64,000 nucleotides of DNA, taken from assembly GCA_940671915.1 (NCBI GenBank), contig CALNVZ010003433.1, positions 51,157,060-51,221,059 on the forward strand, in the 5' to 3' direction. This DNA comes from Paracentrotus lividus. Taxonomy: Eukaryota > Echinodermata > Echinoidea > Camarodonta > Echinidae. Below are positions 61,378 to 64,000 of the stretch, piece after piece (the first letter of the stretch is position 1; every line of letters begins with the position of its first letter). The notes under the pieces were generated by a model. The model was not told where the DNA came from, did no database searches, and worked only from the letters and a program-made list of their open reading frames with translations. The translations under genes and the position numbers were made by a program.

Positions 61378-64000
61378 AAATCAACGACAAGTAGAGCTCT
61401 AGTACACACATCGCTGCAAAATGGTGACTTTCAACGCGTTACCCGAAAATTTATCCTTCAACTGACAAATGTTTACAACCTTTAAGATAAAGCATCAGAA
61501 TACAAGTGAAGGCATGAAGTTGAGATGAGTATTTTAAACTCTGTTAAAAATTTTTTTTTTTACTCTTTCAATTATTCATGAATTAAACATTACCTCCCAT
61601 TAACAAAATTGGTAATTGGAAACACATGGAGTGATGTTTAAAGCCACTTCAATTTATACCCCCTCTCATTTTTTAGTCATTGAAACACCCCCATTCCTTA
61701 AGTTCAGGATCCAGAGCTATGCAATTCATTTGCCATGACATGATGCTGCTTAAAGCCCTAATAACCCAGTCTTAGGAAATTAATTTTAACTGAACCATCT
61801 TGAATATTGTGCAGACCATACTTGAGCGTCAGTCACGTTACGGAAAAATACCCATAATTGAAGGTGAATGTGAGCCAACACTGATTCATGTAATTCTTAC
61901 ATGTCAGTTTTGTGAATATGGTTTCATTACAAAGTTGAGCAGCAATATCTATGATTTCCTTATTCAAAAAAGCATTGTATGTATCAATAGTACACAACAA
62001 CATGATGTTGAAATGAAAATTTAATGCTCTTAAATCACCCAGTTTAATTACCTGTGATTGACATTTTGTTGAAATAGTCATACAGACATACTCTTTAATG
62101 TTGACTGCAGGCATATTTCAAAAATAGGGCGCATAGCAGCATTAATGTATACTGAAAATTTGAGTTATTTTAAAGAAACAAAATTGACAAGTCAAAGAAA
62201 TCCTTTTAGGAAAATAAAGGATCTTGTTTTAATTGCACTTTTGGCCAAACCTCTGTGGAATAGCCCAAATGCATCAGGACTTACATTGACCATCCTCGAC
62301 TTATTATTCCAAATAATACTTTGGCATGGATAATGGGGTCAAACTAAAATTGATGTGCTAGGGGACATTAAGCCATACAATACATTCACACATGTACACT
62401 GTGCTTTTATCAAGAACATGATTATTCAGGAGTTTTAATTTTGCGCATAAATTTTGCGCACGCTTTGTGATGCGCAAAATGTGTTAAAATGTCCACCCCA
62501 TGAATATTTCACTTAAAGTATCTGTCACACAGTTTTCTGAAGCTGCATTTTCTACTTTGAAACTCACTATGCTTTAATTGAAATTTGTGTTGTTCATCTA
62601 TGAAAACCTGAGTATGTTTTATTTATATGAATTTATAAATTTAGATGAAAGTGAAGTTCATTTGTATGATTTACTTATGATCAGATTTAGTGTACACATG
62701 CTCTCAACCCAAGAAATTGAGCAAAAAGTACATGAATACAGTATTGGTATTACTTACCCTTGCAATGTACTTTGTAATTCAGTGAAGGAATCCTGTAGTA
62801 ATAAGTTAAAAAGAAATATTTGTTAAAAATATATTAGATCAAGAAATTTATGAATGTGACAAAAGAGGAAACTTCCAAAAAAAATCAAACATTTTCACAC
62901 AATAAATGTTTTTGACTCAAACCCGAAATATTGAAAGATAAGCTGTTATTGCATGAATTTTAGAGAACTTAACACATCTGCATAATCTGAGGGTGCTTAT
63001 AACATTACAATATATTCTAAAATTAACAAATGTTCCTGAGAATATTCTGACTAGAAATGCAAAACACATGTGAGTAATCTCTGAAAAAAAAGTTTCCTAT
63101 TTTGTTTTGTCACGCCTGTTAGCGTTAATTCTCAAGCACATGCACAATTACTATAATAATTGTCCCACACATGTATTTATGTGTTAACACTTTTCAGCAA
63201 CATAATTTGTTTTGATACAAATTGATTGTTCTGCTGATTTACAACTTTGTTGTGTGTATATACCACACTCTTTAATTTTAAGTGAATTCAGCAAATCAGA
63301 CCTTGGAGTTTATGTATATTCTTGTTCTTTTGCAAGTACTACAGAATGTATCTTACGTACTTGTACCATATATATAGTAAATGAACCAAATTGTATTAAC
63401 TTGCTGCTTTTGAATCACTGTGTACCTGTAGATGATTTTTGTTGAGTAGAGCTATAATTTACAAATAAATTTGTAAATGCGTTTAACCAATTAATATAAA
63501 TTAAGTAGAGCAAATTTTCAAGACATGGTTTATAACACTATCATTCAGTCAGTCAGCCAGTCAGGGCCCTGAGAGTAACCGCCGCCAGCCCATAGTCGCG
63601 CAATCCAACAAAAGCTGATAAGCTGGGAGGGGGGGTGGGGGGGAGGTGGGACTCGTTACTTTTTGGTGTCATTTCCATGTTTTGTCCCAGCACAGGGGAT
63701 TCTTTGTGCACATTAGTTTTGGGATGTATTTACACCCAAAAATTATATTTAAATATGGGTAAAACGAGTAAATGATCGAAATATTTTTTTTGTTAGATAA
63801 ATGTGGGGGGGGGGAGGGGTAAAAAACACTCCATAGACTACATGTATAATGACAAAAAAAGTGAAGGGGGCCGCTTAACTGTTTAATAACCAATATTATG
63901 TGTTGTAGAATCTACATACAAAAAAAAAGTTCCAGTTGATATATTTAAAATTTGTGTTCATGATTTCAAATAAAGCTTTTACTATGAAGATTAAACTGTA
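61378..64000. other. 3' flank, no gene
   Basis: AT-rich. AATAAA words (for example near 62902, 63469 and 63970) could end a long 3' untranslated region, but none is specific. There are G-runs near 63630 and 63806. Small frames, such as that at 62578-62826, show no motif. Confidence 0.5.

Noticed and set aside
1..64000. tRNA, rRNA, histone or retrotransposon polymerase genes
   Set aside because: I looked for intact B-box/A-box pairs and reverse-transcriptase words on both strands and saw none I could support.

Overview
The window is AT-rich, intron-bearing animal DNA crowded with repeats. Phase-compatible splice sites, many nested miniature transposons and the frequent word tacatgta suggest a marine invertebrate. 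The repeat phrases (a CCCTAAAAAGACTGG-ended element rich in G/C runs, and an AGGTCA-rich tandem repeat headed by a GCCTCCGCC hairpin) fit a sea urchin or another echinoderm best, a mollusc less well. This is inference; no species marker gene is present. There are no rRNA, tRNA or CRISPR features and no complete host housekeeping gene.

Layout. 1-1985: tandem array of a ~211-225 bp unit. 2041-18600: one ~8 kb segment present twice in tandem, split by exactly 25 N; it carries a three-exon Mutator-like DDE transposase and, 3' of it, a fold-back element built of 16-bp units. The copies differ mostly by single-base indels spread through coding and non-coding DNA, which looks like unpolished long-read gap filling rather than biology. 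19613-29605: a second near-duplicate pair around another 25-N gap, holding a large inverted-repeat element made of ~350 bp sub-repeats. 29606-58600: mostly nested non-autonomous elements, many flanked by TTAA and others by TA. For several of them, sister copies of the host repeat elsewhere in the window show the empty site. 59079-61377: a Crypton-type tyrosine recombinase reading frame with two zinc fingers, about 340 intact codons, then a badly frameshifted catalytic and SANT-like tail.

Genes. The best-supported proteins are the Mutator-like transposase (11026-13400, degraded twin at 2319-4750) and the tyrosine-recombinase gene. A 97-bp exon at 37251-37347 has an ATG in good Kozak context and splice sites in phase with the exon at 59079. 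If that join is real, the recombinase-derived frame starts 21.7 kb upstream and its intron carries the long hairpins. Two further exon-like open stretches at 34624-35040 have no recognised identity.

Main caution. Part of the apparent structure (both tandem duplications, and perhaps many frameshifts) probably comes from the assembly. The nested-element boundaries at 27.6, 31.4, 37.9, 39.9 and 50.0 kb are independent of that problem, because they are read from target duplications and empty sister sites.
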